A stretch of DNA of 64,000 nucleotides. Origin: Occallatibacter sp. (GTDB taxonomy: Bacteria; Acidobacteriota; Terriglobia; Terriglobales; Acidobacteriaceae). Shown here in pieces: positions 19,478 to 28,192 of the stretch; the stretch's first letter is position 1, and each line of letters starts with the position of its first letter. Both the position numbers and the translations under genes were made by a program. The DNA is taken from assembly GCA_031296305.1 (NCBI GenBank), contig JARLFZ010000005.1, positions 22,236 through 86,235 of the forward strand. The letters are read 5' to 3'. The notes under the pieces were generated by a model. It was not told where the DNA came from, ran no database searches, and saw only the letters and a program-made list of their open reading frames with translations.

Positions 19478-20479
19478 TCAGCCTTGCAGGCCGCGCGCCT
19501 CATGCCAAGGATACGCGGACTCGAGCACTTTGTTGATTTCTTTGACATTGTGCAGGCCCGTGGTGTTCAACCACTCTTCAAGCGCGGAGGCGCCGCCTTT
19601 GACGAAGACGGGAACACCGTCTTGCCAGGTGGCCCGGCCGGCTAGCACACCGTGAAACTGCGCGCCGCTTTCAACTGCCAACTCCAGCGTCTCAAGAAAA
19701 ACCTGACTGCTGACGCCAGCGGAAAGGAAAATGATTGGTTTGCCGGTGAACGCCGCCTCGGCGCGAATGAACTCCATTGCATCAGCGCGCGTGTGGAGCT
19801 TCTGGCCATTGAAAGCCCTGGTCCCTTCGACATGGGCTATTTGCATGGGGACTTCGATCTTCAGCACGTCTGCGCCGTAGCGCTCCCTGCTGAACTCTTC
19901 CATGGATTTGAGGATAATCTCCGGCTTGCGGCGCGCGTATTCGATGCTCTTCTCGCCTTCGCCATGCACGTCATAGGGAAGGAACTCGAGAAAAAATGGA
20001 ATGTCGACAGCCTTGCACTCGGCGCCGATGCGCTCGACCCACGCCCGCTTGCGATCGTTGACCCAATCTTTTTCAAAGGGATTGTAATAGACGAGGATTT
20101 TGACGGCGTTGGCGCCCGCTTCCTTGATGCGCAGCGCCGACCAGCCCTCAAACAGCGAAGGCAGCCGCTCCGGCTTGTCGGGACTGTATCCCGCGTGTTC
20201 GTAGGCGAGCAGCAGGCCTTTGCCATGGATGTGCTTAGTGGCCTCAAGGCCATACTCGATATCGAGCAGAATGGACGAGGCCTCTTTGGTCAAGGTCTGC
20301 GCAACCAGGGTTTTGAACTCCGACACCATCTCGGATGGCGGCTCACTGCCTCCCAGTTCCCTTGCCAACATGTTCCGGAGCAGCCCACGTTGATCCATGG
20401 CCAATGCGGCGATCACACCCCGGCTATCGGAGACGGCGTTCAAGCCGGCAATCTTACCCGGCGTCAATTTGATTGGCAT
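19478..20479 (-). CDS. LacD-like class I tagatose/fructose-bisphosphate aldolase family
   Basis: GVIAALAMDQRGLLRNML, SSILLDIEYGLEATK, LLLAYEHAGY, VKILVYYNP, IPFFLEFLPYD, ADVLKIEVPM, IIFLSAGVSSQVFLETLELAVESGAQFHGVLAGRATW. Confidence 0.85.
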   Translation of the reverse strand: MPIKLTPGKIAGLNAVSDSRGVIAALAMDQRGLLRNMLARELGGSEPPSEMVSEFKTLVAQTLTKEASSILLDIEYGLEATKHIHGKGLLLAYEHAGYSPDKPERLPSLFEGWSALRIKEAGANAVKILVYYNPFEKDWVNDRKRAWVERIGAECKAVDIPFFLEFLPYDVHGEGEKSIEYARRKPEIILKSMEEFSRERYGADVLKIEVPMQIAHVEGTRAFNGQKLHTRADAMEFIRAEAAFTGKPIIFLSAGVSSQVFLETLELAVESGAQFHGVLAGRATWQDGVPVFVKGGASALEEWLNTTGLHNVKEINKVLESAYPWHEARGLQG

Positions 20480-20587
20480 GTTCTTCCCCTACTTGGAGAT
20501 TCCCAGCACCCATGATGCGCCCGAGACTGACGCAGCGGCAACGCGCAAAGAATGCAGAGATCGGGTCTGATCCAACGAGTCGCAAGA

Positions 20588-20617
20588 ACTATATCGAACT
20601 GGATTTGGGAGTGTCAA
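20588..20617 (-). promoter_or_regulatory. Candidate sigma70-type promoter for the LacD-like aldolase
   Basis: Minus strand reads TTGACA-N18-TATAGT, about 110 nt upstream of the aldolase start. Confidence 0.5.
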
Positions 20618-20813
20618 TCGATGATAACTGATAATCAATGATTTTAGGCGACTGCGGTTGTCGTAGGACAAGGCAGCATTGCTCGGAACGTTTGAACTCG
20701 ACGTCGAGCGCCGAATAGAACCAAGACCCATGAATTTGCTTAACATTCTGGCTGGGTTAAATTTCATAAATCATTGTATTAAAAGCTCTTACAAAAAATC
20801 TATTGAAATTGAT

Positions 20814-20843
20814 TGACAGAGGTTATGGTCTCTGCCTATACTT
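20814..20843 (+). promoter_or_regulatory. Candidate sigma70-type promoter into non-coding region
   Basis: TTGACA (20814-20819)-N18-TATACT (20838-20843); no convincing CDS until 21466. Confidence 0.45.
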
Positions 20844-21063
20844 CGGCCCGAATCAGAGACCGTTGTTTTTTTGCCCAAAAATCAGACTGCAAAAACCTTT
20901 GAATTTGCAACGGGTTGTCACTTCGCCGGATTGATGCCGGTGTTTTTCGATCCAAATTTGCAAACGCGAATTTTGCGGGGTTCCGTGTCATTGCTATGAA
21001 GCAATCTGAGCAGAAAAACCGGCGGCGCTTGACAGGGCTGAATGCAGACCTTAGATTAGCCAT

Positions 21064-21262
21064 ACCCGGACGGGGGCAAGATGGATTTGCCAGCGCACGG
21101 GAAAATGTCCCAGGTCTACCAAGTGATGATTTCTGGATTCACTCCCGCGATGTGTATGTGTCGCTGTCTTTGCAGCGTCGTGCGGGCGTGTTCCACGGGA
21201 TAAACTCAGAAGCGAATTCTGTATTCCTGCAACCCACCCGCCACGAGGCGCGGTGGGTTTTT
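21064..21262 (+). ncRNA. Candidate structured small RNA (family unassigned)
   Basis: Preceded by TTGACA-N17-TAGATT (21029-21057); nested hairpin CCCGC(21144-21148)...GTCGCTGtctttgCAGCG...GCGGG(21182-21186); ends at a rho-independent terminator. Confidence 0.35.
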
Positions 21263-21267
21263 GTTTT
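21231..21267 (+). terminator. Rho-independent terminator
   Basis: AACCCACC-CGCC-acga-GGCG-c-GGTGGGTT followed by TTTGTTTTTT. Confidence 0.85.
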
Positions 21268-21302
21268 TTGGGGGGATTCCCTGAACGAGTCCGTTTTTTC
21301 CC

Positions 21303-21383
21303 GAGCACCGATGGCGAAGTGGCCAACGCGCCGGGTCGCAAAAAAAACCATGTTCGCGAGTTCGATTCCGGCCCGGGGCTCCA
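21303..21383 (+). pseudogene. tRNA-like sequence, degenerate
   Basis: GAGCACC...GGGGCTC acceptor-like ends plus CCA, D-arm-like GATGGCGAAGTGGCCAACGCG, T-arm-like GCGAGTTCGATT; T-stem and anticodon stem pair poorly. Antisense translation gives the tRNA-typical GAPGRNRTR string. Confidence 0.4.
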
Positions 21384-21465
21384 GTAATTGAGAGTTTCTG
21401 CTGCGCGCCAGGGAAGAATTCGAGGATCGGAACCACGACGCGTTGAGTAGGTATCAAGGAGATTC

Positions 21466-22368
21466 ATGGAAGGCAAGTCACGAAGACAGATTCTTCAGGC
21501 GATTGGGTCTCTTGGCGCTTATGGGGCGCTATTTCCGCTGGCCTCACGCGGCGCTTTTGCGCAATCCGGCCACGTGCCGGCGGGGATCCGGTTCGGAGTG
21601 CAGTTGAATGCATTTCCTATCGACCCGAAACGATTCGAGACCTTTGAAGCCACGCTCGAGCTGGTGAAGCAGATCGGGTATCAGGGATTTGAGGCGGGCT
21701 TCCGCTTTCTGAGCGAACAGTTCGCGGCGCCGGAAAAGGCGCGCCGCAGCATCGAGCAGACCGGCCTGACGTTTTTCGGCATTCATATATTTTTCCCCGA
21801 CAATCTCTACGACCAGACGACGCGCATTGCGGCTCCCTCCGTATACGAGCCCGTGGCGCGCGGTGGTGCGGCGCTGGGCGCGAAGCATCTGATCCTGAGT
21901 GGCGCGCCGGCCCAAAATGCCGATCAATTGAAGGCCAAGATTGAAGCCTTGAATACCGCAGGGCGATTTGCGCGCACCGCCGGTATTGCGGCTGCCTATC
22001 ACAATCACTGGTGGGAGTTCGAGTCGAAAGTTGGAGAAATCGAAGCGCTCTATTCGCAGACCGATCCCGAGCTCGTGCATTTTGTTCTCGACGCGGGACA
22101 TGCATTTCATGGCGGCGCCGACGTTCCGGCATTCATTCGCGCACACGCCAAGCGCATCATCGGATTCCATCTGCGCGATTTCAAGAACAACGATTATGTG
22201 GAGCTCGGCACAGGCGATTTCCCGCTCCATCAGGTCGCCGCCACCATCGAGCAGATCGGCTGGAAGGGTTGGGTGGAGAACGAAGAGGAACGCGCCGACC
22301 ATTCGCAGGGCGGCGAGAAAGTGATTGCTCCAGCTTTCAAGGCCATGAGGGAGGCATTTACATCGTGA
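21466..22368 (+). CDS. Sugar phosphate isomerase/epimerase family TIM-barrel protein with signal peptide
   Basis: IRFGVQLNAFPID, LELVKQIGYQGFEAGF, AYHNHWWEFESK, FVLDAGHAFHGGAD, IIGFHLRDFK. Confidence 0.82.
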   Translation: MEGKSRRQILQAIGSLGAYGALFPLASRGAFAQSGHVPAGIRFGVQLNAFPIDPKRFETFEATLELVKQIGYQGFEAGFRFLSEQFAAPEKARRSIEQTGLTFFGIHIFFPDNLYDQTTRIAAPSVYEPVARGGAALGAKHLILSGAPAQNADQLKAKIEALNTAGRFARTAGIAAAYHNHWWEFESKVGEIEALYSQTDPELVHFVLDAGHAFHGGADVPAFIRAHAKRIIGFHLRDFKNNDYVELGTGDFPLHQVAATIEQIGWKGWVENEEERADHSQGGEKVIAPAFKAMREAFTS

Positions 22369-23555
22369 ACCGCCGTGAATTTCTTTATACCGGAGCAGTA
22401 GCCGCCACAGCCGCCGCGCGCAGCATGGATGCGCGCGCCTACGCTGCCATTCCCGGCGCCAACGATCGTGTGGGCCTGGGAGTGATCGGTCTCGGTCGTC
22501 GCGGAACCATTGTCAGCGGCGGATTTGTTCAGGATCCCAGGGTCGAGATCCGGGCGCTGGCAGACATTTACGACAAGCAGGCAGCGGACTTTCAGGCCCG
22601 GTTCAAAGAGCATGTCGCACAGGCCCAAGTTTCAGTCGAGTACCAGAAGATGCTCGATCGCAAAGATGTGGATGCGGTGCTGGTTGCCACCCCGGACCAC
22701 TTGCATACGCAGATCGCCAAGGACACGCTGGGAGCCAACAAGCACACCTATCTGGAAAAACCGACCGTGCATCGCTGGAGCGAGCGCGAGACGCTGACGA
22801 AAGCCGCGGAGGCGAGTAAAGCCATTCTGCAATGCGGCACGCAGCAGCGCAGCGGCGCGCATTACCAGCGCGTGAAGCAGGAGATCTTCGACACGGGCAA
22901 GCTGGGTAACGTGATTTTTGTGCGCGCAGTTTGGAGCAATTTTCCCTGGCAGCGTCGCGTGATTCCCAATGTGCCCCAACCGGCAGGGCTGCGCTGGGAC
23001 CTGTTCCTGGGGCCGGCGCCGAAAGTTCCTTTTGAACTATCGCGGTACAGTTCGTGGCGGTCCTATCACGACTACGGCAATGGACTGCTCGCGGACATCC
23101 TTACCCATTGGGCAGATGTCGCGCAGTGGATGCTCGGCGACGACAAGCCCGAGACTGCGGCCGCGCTGGGCGGCGACTTCCAGCTCACGGGCGATCTCAC
23201 CAATCCCGACACGGTCAGCGCAGTGATCCGCTACAAAAACTGGAATCTCAACTTTGAGTCGTCCGTTCTCTCCATCCGCAATCCACGGCCTTCGGTCTTC
23301 TTTGAAGGTACTGAAGGGACGCTCGACCTGAGCCGTGAAGGATACACGCTTACTCCCAACAACGGCGCGACAACCCAGTTTGACTCAACACAGGATCTGG
23401 AGCGCGCACACACCGGAAACTTCATCGATGCCATTGTGAATGGCAGCAAGGTGAACGCACCGCTCGCAGCCGGACTGGCCGCCAGTGTGCCTGTCATGAT
23501 GGCGCTCCAGTCATATTGGTCGCGCAAGCTTTGTACGGCAGCAGAACTTTCGTAG
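22365..23555 (+). CDS. Gfo/Idh/MocA family NAD(P)-dependent oxidoreductase with Tat-like signal
   Basis: GTG start overlapping upstream stop; MNRREFLYTGAVAATAAARS leader; VGLGVIGLGRRG, VDAVLVATPDHLHTQIAKDTLGANKHTYLEKPTVH. Confidence 0.85.
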   Translation: MNRREFLYTGAVAATAAARSMDARAYAAIPGANDRVGLGVIGLGRRGTIVSGGFVQDPRVEIRALADIYDKQAADFQARFKEHVAQAQVSVEYQKMLDRKDVDAVLVATPDHLHTQIAKDTLGANKHTYLEKPTVHRWSERETLTKAAEASKAILQCGTQQRSGAHYQRVKQEIFDTGKLGNVIFVRAVWSNFPWQRRVIPNVPQPAGLRWDLFLGPAPKVPFELSRYSSWRSYHDYGNGLLADILTHWADVAQWMLGDDKPETAAALGGDFQLTGDLTNPDTVSAVIRYKNWNLNFESSVLSIRNPRPSVFFEGTEGTLDLSREGYTLTPNNGATTQFDSTQDLERAHTGNFIDAIVNGSKVNAPLAAGLAASVPVMMALQSYWSRKLCTAAELS

Positions 23556-23631
23556 AGGTCCCGCATGGGGTTCAAGGCATGCGGAAATGACAACCGTTGA
23601 ATCAGGACACTTTCTCTCATGAAAGGACAGG

Positions 23632-26600
23632 ATGAATAACACACTTCGCAAACTACTCTTCGCCAGCTTCGCAGTGCTCCTCACGCTGGGCGCTGCATCC
23701 CGCGCCTTCGCGCAATCCACAGGCAGCATCCGCGGCACGGTGAACGATCCGAGCGGCGCTGCCATTGCAAATGCCGCAGTGACGCTCACGGACACGAACA
23801 CCGGCCTCAGCCGCGACACCGTGACCAACGACATCGGCATCTTTGTGTACCCCAATCTGCCCATCGGATCGTACACGCTGAAGATCTCCGCGGCAGGATT
23901 CGAGACCATGAATCGTCCCGGCCTGACGTTGCTCACAGGCCAGGTGATTGATTTGCCGATCGCGATGGCTGTAGGCCAGCAGACCCAGCAGATCACCGTC
24001 ACTTCAGAAACCCAGCAGATCGAGACCAGTATTTCGGCCCTGGAACAATCGGTGACGCAGCAACAGATGCGCGACCTGCCGCTGAACGGCCGCAATCCGC
24101 TGCAACTGACCACATTGACGGCCGGAACGGTTCTGACCACGACCGGCACCGAGAGCGGCCAGGAAGACAACACCGGCCTATCGGTAAACGGCCTGCGAGC
24201 CACGGAAAACACCTATTCGCTTGACGGCACGATTTACGTCAACCGTTTCTTCGACTCCGTGCCGACCATGCCGAACCCAGACGCCTTGCAGGAGTTCACC
24301 ATCCAGGCCTCGAACTACAGCGCCGACCATGCCGGCGCGGGCGCCCTGGTCCAACTCTCCACGCGCTCTGGAACCAGCGCACTGCACGGCGAGGCGTGGG
24401 AGTACTTCCGCAACACGAAGGTGAATGCGCGCAACTATTTCTGGTCGGCGACAAAGCCAAATCCGCCCTTCAAGATGAACCAGTTCGGCGGCACTGTCGG
24501 CGGCCCGGTCTTCAAGAGCAAGAAAGCATTCTTCTTCTTCTCGTCGGAAGATCTGCAGCAGCGCTCGGCGCCCACGCCCATCACCATCCAATTGCCGACG
24601 GCGGCGGAACTGACGGGTAACTTCTCGGCACTGGCAGCGCAGGGCATCGCGCTTTACAGCCCGGTAACCGGTTGCGGCTATGGGCAAACAGGAACCGCGC
24701 CCAATTGCAGCGGCACCATCACCGACATCATCCCCTCGGCCATGGATACGCTGTCTTCAGCAGTGAACAAGCAGTATCTGGCTGCACAGGAGCCGTTGTC
24801 AGTGGCTGCGACCGGCGCCAACGCGGGACTTTATAACACCCTGACCACGAGCACGAACAACAACATCGACAACACGCAATACCTCACGCGCCTCGATTAC
24901 GCTATCGGCCAGAACGACCATGTCAGCGGCCGGTACTTCTACAACCAGGACAACTTCCAGCGTCCGTTCACGGCTCCTCTGGGCTTTTTTGCGGCGAACC
25001 TTTTCCGCAACCAGTCGCTGACGCTCAGCGAGGCGCACGTCTTTTCGCCCACGCTCACGGGCGCGGTGTATTTTGGCTTCTACCGCGGGGCGCGCACGCA
25101 GATTCCCGAAGCGCCGGGTCTGAAGACCGACTTCCAGCTCGGGCAGACTGGCGTTCCCTATGGCAGCCCGACAGAGAACCTGATCCCGTTCCCAGGTGTT
25201 CGTGACAACCTGACAAATATCAACATCTTCTCTGGAGGCGCCCTCACGCAGGATGCGACTACCTTCGATATACACGCCCAGATCGTCAAGCTGGTGCACA
25301 AGCACACGCTGACCATGGGCGGGGACATGGAAAGGTCGCGCATCGACATGGACGACTACTCCTACACGCCGGGCGACAATACCTTCAACGGTGCGCGCAC
25401 GCAGGCGCCTGCAGGCACGACGTTGCCATCTGGATTCACGAAGAGCGGCAACGCATTTGCTGATTTCTACACGGGCTACGAGTCCAGCTTCTACCAGGAC
25501 AACGGGCGCAAGGCGTATTTGCGCGAGCTCCGTCCGTCACTTTACGTGCAGGATGACTGGAAGGTAACGCCGCGGTTGACCCTGAATCTTGGACTGCGCT
25601 GGGATCCGTGGATGCCGCCCATCGACAAGAACGGTACGCTGGTGGGCTTCAACCTGGCCAATCCCAGCTTCCAGTCGTCGATCGCTCCCGGCGCGCCGAA
25701 GGGCATGTGGTTCGTCGGCGATTCCGGACTGACGAACTCAGTCTTCAAAAACAACATGAAGGACATGTCGCCGCGCGCCGGCTTTGCTTACAACGTGTTC
25801 GGCAACGGCAAGACGGTGGCGCGTGGAGCGTACGGTATCTTCTACGGATTCCCGGAAGGCCTGCTCTATCAAAGAACCGATGCCATGCAGCCCGTGGACC
25901 TTTATCTCAACATTCCCAATCCGCCACAGTGGGACAACGTCTATACCGGATACGCGGGCGGCGATCCCTTCCCGCGTGGCCACGTTACGCCTTCGTCATT
26001 CGCGAGCTACACCTTCCTGAAGCCTCTCGCAGGTGGCGTACTGAATCCTGCCTCGCACGTGGAGTATACGCAGGCCTATAACTTGATCATCGAGCAGGAT
26101 TTGTCGCACGGTTTCGCCTTCAACGTGGGCTACGTGGGTAACCACGCAGAACACGTGATGGCTTCGCGGCAGTTCAACCCGGCCATCTATAACGCGAGCG
26201 ATAGTCCTGCCGACACGGTGGGCAACGAAAACACACGCCGGCTGTTCTCGGGGCTGGGTGCGGTGGAACTGGCCGACGCCTGGAACTGGGAAAAGACCAA
26301 TGCGCTGGAATTCAACGTGACGCGCCGCTCCGCTCATGGGCTCACACTGCTTTCCAACGTAGTTTGGATGAAGACCATTGACAATGGATCGTCGGGAACT
26401 GAGGGCCAGGCGGGACCACCGAATCCATTCAACCTGAATAGCGCGCGCGGCGTGGCCGACTTCGACCAGGCAGTGCGCTTCACTACATCAGTCAACTACC
26501 CGCTGCCGCGCTTCCACGTGACCGGCCCGGCGAGTGCTCTGGCCAATGGCTGGCAGGTCAACGCCATCGTTATTTCGCAAAGCGGCTTGCCTCTCACCAT

Positions 26601-27051
26601 TACCAGCGGCGTGGACAACTCGCTCTCCGGCGTAGGCAACGACTACGCGGTGTACGTGCCGGGCGTGAGCCCTGCCCGGCCTGCAGGCGCTTCGAAAATT
26701 ACACAGTGGTTCAATCCCGCGGCGTTTGCAAAGAACCCAATCCCCTCGGCAAATGGCAACGTTCAGTCCTTCGGCAACGTGCCGCGCAACTCTCTGCGCG
26801 GACCGGCCTACGAGGACACGGACATTTCGCTCTTCAAGGACATCATGGGCGAGCATCGCGTTCACGGCCAGTTCCAGGCAGAAGCCTTTAACGCCTGGAA
26901 TCACACTAACCTTGCCAACCCCACAACGAGTGCTTCGTCGGGAACCTTCGGTCAAATTACTGCAACAAGCAGCAGCACTGGAACTGTCAACTCACCTTCT
27001 ACAGTTGGCGCGCAGCGTGTGTGGCAGTTTGTGGCCAAGATTATCTTCTAA
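23632..27051 (+). CDS. TonB-dependent receptor with N-terminal carboxypeptidase-regulatory-like domain (Oar-like)
   Basis: GSIRGTVNDPSGAAIANAAVTLTDTNTG; plug-like LPLNGRNPLQLTTL; TNQFGGTVGGPVF-type segment; C-terminal beta-strand ending FVAKIIF. Confidence 0.88.
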   Translation: MNNTLRKLLFASFAVLLTLGAASRAFAQSTGSIRGTVNDPSGAAIANAAVTLTDTNTGLSRDTVTNDIGIFVYPNLPIGSYTLKISAAGFETMNRPGLTLLTGQVIDLPIAMAVGQQTQQITVTSETQQIETSISALEQSVTQQQMRDLPLNGRNPLQLTTLTAGTVLTTTGTESGQEDNTGLSVNGLRATENTYSLDGTIYVNRFFDSVPTMPNPDALQEFTIQASNYSADHAGAGALVQLSTRSGTSALHGEAWEYFRNTKVNARNYFWSATKPNPPFKMNQFGGTVGGPVFKSKKAFFFFSSEDLQQRSAPTPITIQLPTAAELTGNFSALAAQGIALYSPVTGCGYGQTGTAPNCSGTITDIIPSAMDTLSSAVNKQYLAAQEPLSVAATGANAGLYNTLTTSTNNNIDNTQYLTRLDYAIGQNDHVSGRYFYNQDNFQRPFTAPLGFFAANLFRNQSLTLSEAHVFSPTLTGAVYFGFYRGARTQIPEAPGLKTDFQLGQTGVPYGSPTENLIPFPGVRDNLTNINIFSGGALTQDATTFDIHAQIVKLVHKHTLTMGGDMERSRIDMDDYSYTPGDNTFNGARTQAPAGTTLPSGFTKSGNAFADFYTGYESSFYQDNGRKAYLRELRPSLYVQDDWKVTPRLTLNLGLRWDPWMPPIDKNGTLVGFNLANPSFQSSIAPGAPKGMWFVGDSGLTNSVFKNNMKDMSPRAGFAYNVFGNGKTVARGAYGIFYGFPEGLLYQRTDAMQPVDLYLNIPNPPQWDNVYTGYAGGDPFPRGHVTPSSFASYTFLKPLAGGVLNPASHVEYTQAYNLIIEQDLSHGFAFNVGYVGNHAEHVMASRQFNPAIYNASDSPADTVGNENTRRLFSGLGAVELADAWNWEKTNALEFNVTRRSAHGLTLLSNVVWMKTIDNGSSGTEGQAGPPNPFNLNSARGVADFDQAVRFTTSVNYPLPRFHVTGPASALANGWQVNAIVISQSGLPLTITSGVDNSLSGVGNDYAVYVPGVSPARPAGASKITQWFNPAAFAKNPIPSANGNVQSFGNVPRNSLRGPAYEDTDISLFKDIMGEHRVHGQFQAEAFNAWNHTNLANPTTSASSGTFGQITATSSSTGTVNSPSTVGAQRVWQFVAKIIF

Positions 27052-27165
27052 ATGAAATGTGCCGGAGCCGCTGGCTGCAAACCCGAGAACGGATTGCGAA
27101 CTCACAGTGAGATCGCAATCCGCGGGCTCGCAGCAGGACTCCGGCAATTTTTTGTCGATCGATAT

Positions 27166-28086
27166 TTACAGATGAATCCAGCCGCCGCGGATCAGCGATA
27201 GCGACGTCACGGCCACAATGATCCACAGCACGACGCCTTGCAGAAGCGGCCGCACGCCGACTTGGCGAATGGTCTTCATGGAAAGCCCTGTGCCAATCAG
27301 ATAGAGCGTCACCGTAAGGCCAATCACGCCGAGATGCTTGAGCACCGGGTAAGTCGGCTGAAAGGTGTGGATATAAGTATTGCTGACGGCGGCAAAGCAG
27401 AAGAAGAGAATGAACCACGGCCATTGCACGCGCGCGCTGCTCTTCCTGGCCACGGCGGTTCCCATGGAGATGGGCACAATCCAGAGTGCGCGCGCCAATT
27501 TGACCGTGGTGCCCACAGCCAGAGCCAGGGCGCCAAATTTGGCAGTCGCGCCGACCACCGAGCTAGTATCGTGAATGGCGAGCGCCGACCACAAGCCGAA
27601 CTGAGTTTGCGTCATGTGCAACAAAGTCCCAATGAGAGGAAAGCTCAGCAGGGCAACCGAGTTGAGAACGAAAACCGTGCCCAGCGAGACGGCAATCTCT
27701 TCTTCGCTGGCATCGGTAATGGGCGCGATGGCGGCGATAGCGCTGCCGCCGCAGATGGCGGTGCCGGCACAGATCAGGAAAGAAGTTCCGCGACTCACTT
27801 TCAGAAACTTGCCGAGAGCCCACCCCAACGACAGGGCAAAGGCAATGCTGATTGCCGTGTAGACAAATCCGGAGCGACCGACGCTGATCACTTCGTGAAG
27901 GTCCATGCCGAAGCCAAGGCCGATGACGGAGGCCTGCAAAAGAAATTTGGAGAGCCGCTTGGATTCTGTGTTGAACGGATGGACGAATGAGAATCCGAAG
28001 ACAAGGCCGCCGGCCAGCGCGACTGGCGGGGAAACAAGACCCGTGGCAGCGAGGATCAGGCCGGCGAAAAAGAGGGTTTTCGACAC
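27166..28086 (-). CDS. YeiH/UPF0324 (TauZ-like) putative sulfate/sulfite exporter
   Basis: SKFLLQASVIGLGFGMDLHEVI, GTSFLICAGTAICGGSAIAAIAPI, LWSALAIHDTSSVVGA; multi-TM protein. Confidence 0.82.
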   Translation of the reverse strand: MSKTLFFAGLILAATGLVSPPVALAGGLVFGFSFVHPFNTESKRLSKFLLQASVIGLGFGMDLHEVISVGRSGFVYTAISIAFALSLGWALGKFLKVSRGTSFLICAGTAICGGSAIAAIAPITDASEEEIAVSLGTVFVLNSVALLSFPLIGTLLHMTQTQFGLWSALAIHDTSSVVGATAKFGALALAVGTTVKLARALWIVPISMGTAVARKSSARVQWPWFILFFCFAAVSNTYIHTFQPTYPVLKHLGVIGLTVTLYLIGTGLSMKTIRQVGVRPLLQGVVLWIIVAVTSLSLIRGGWIHL

Positions 28087-28192
28087 ACATTCAGTGTGCG
28101 GTTGGAACTGCCTGCGCGTCCAAGCAGAACGAATGATGGGGCATTAGCCGCGCTTATCGGCTGTGGGCGCCTGTTGTATGTGAGTTAGTTTC

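Noticed and set aside
20915-21391. 158-aa ORF between aldolase and TIM-barrel genes
   Set aside because: Runs through a strong terminator and the tRNA-like sequence; no ribosome site or family resemblance.
22365-23555. Direct call as NAD-dependent sulfoquinovosidase (GH188)
   Set aside because: The export signal and generic EKP motif match the broad Tat-exported Gfo/Idh/MocA group; no sulfonate-pocket evidence readable by eye. Kept only as a hypothesis.
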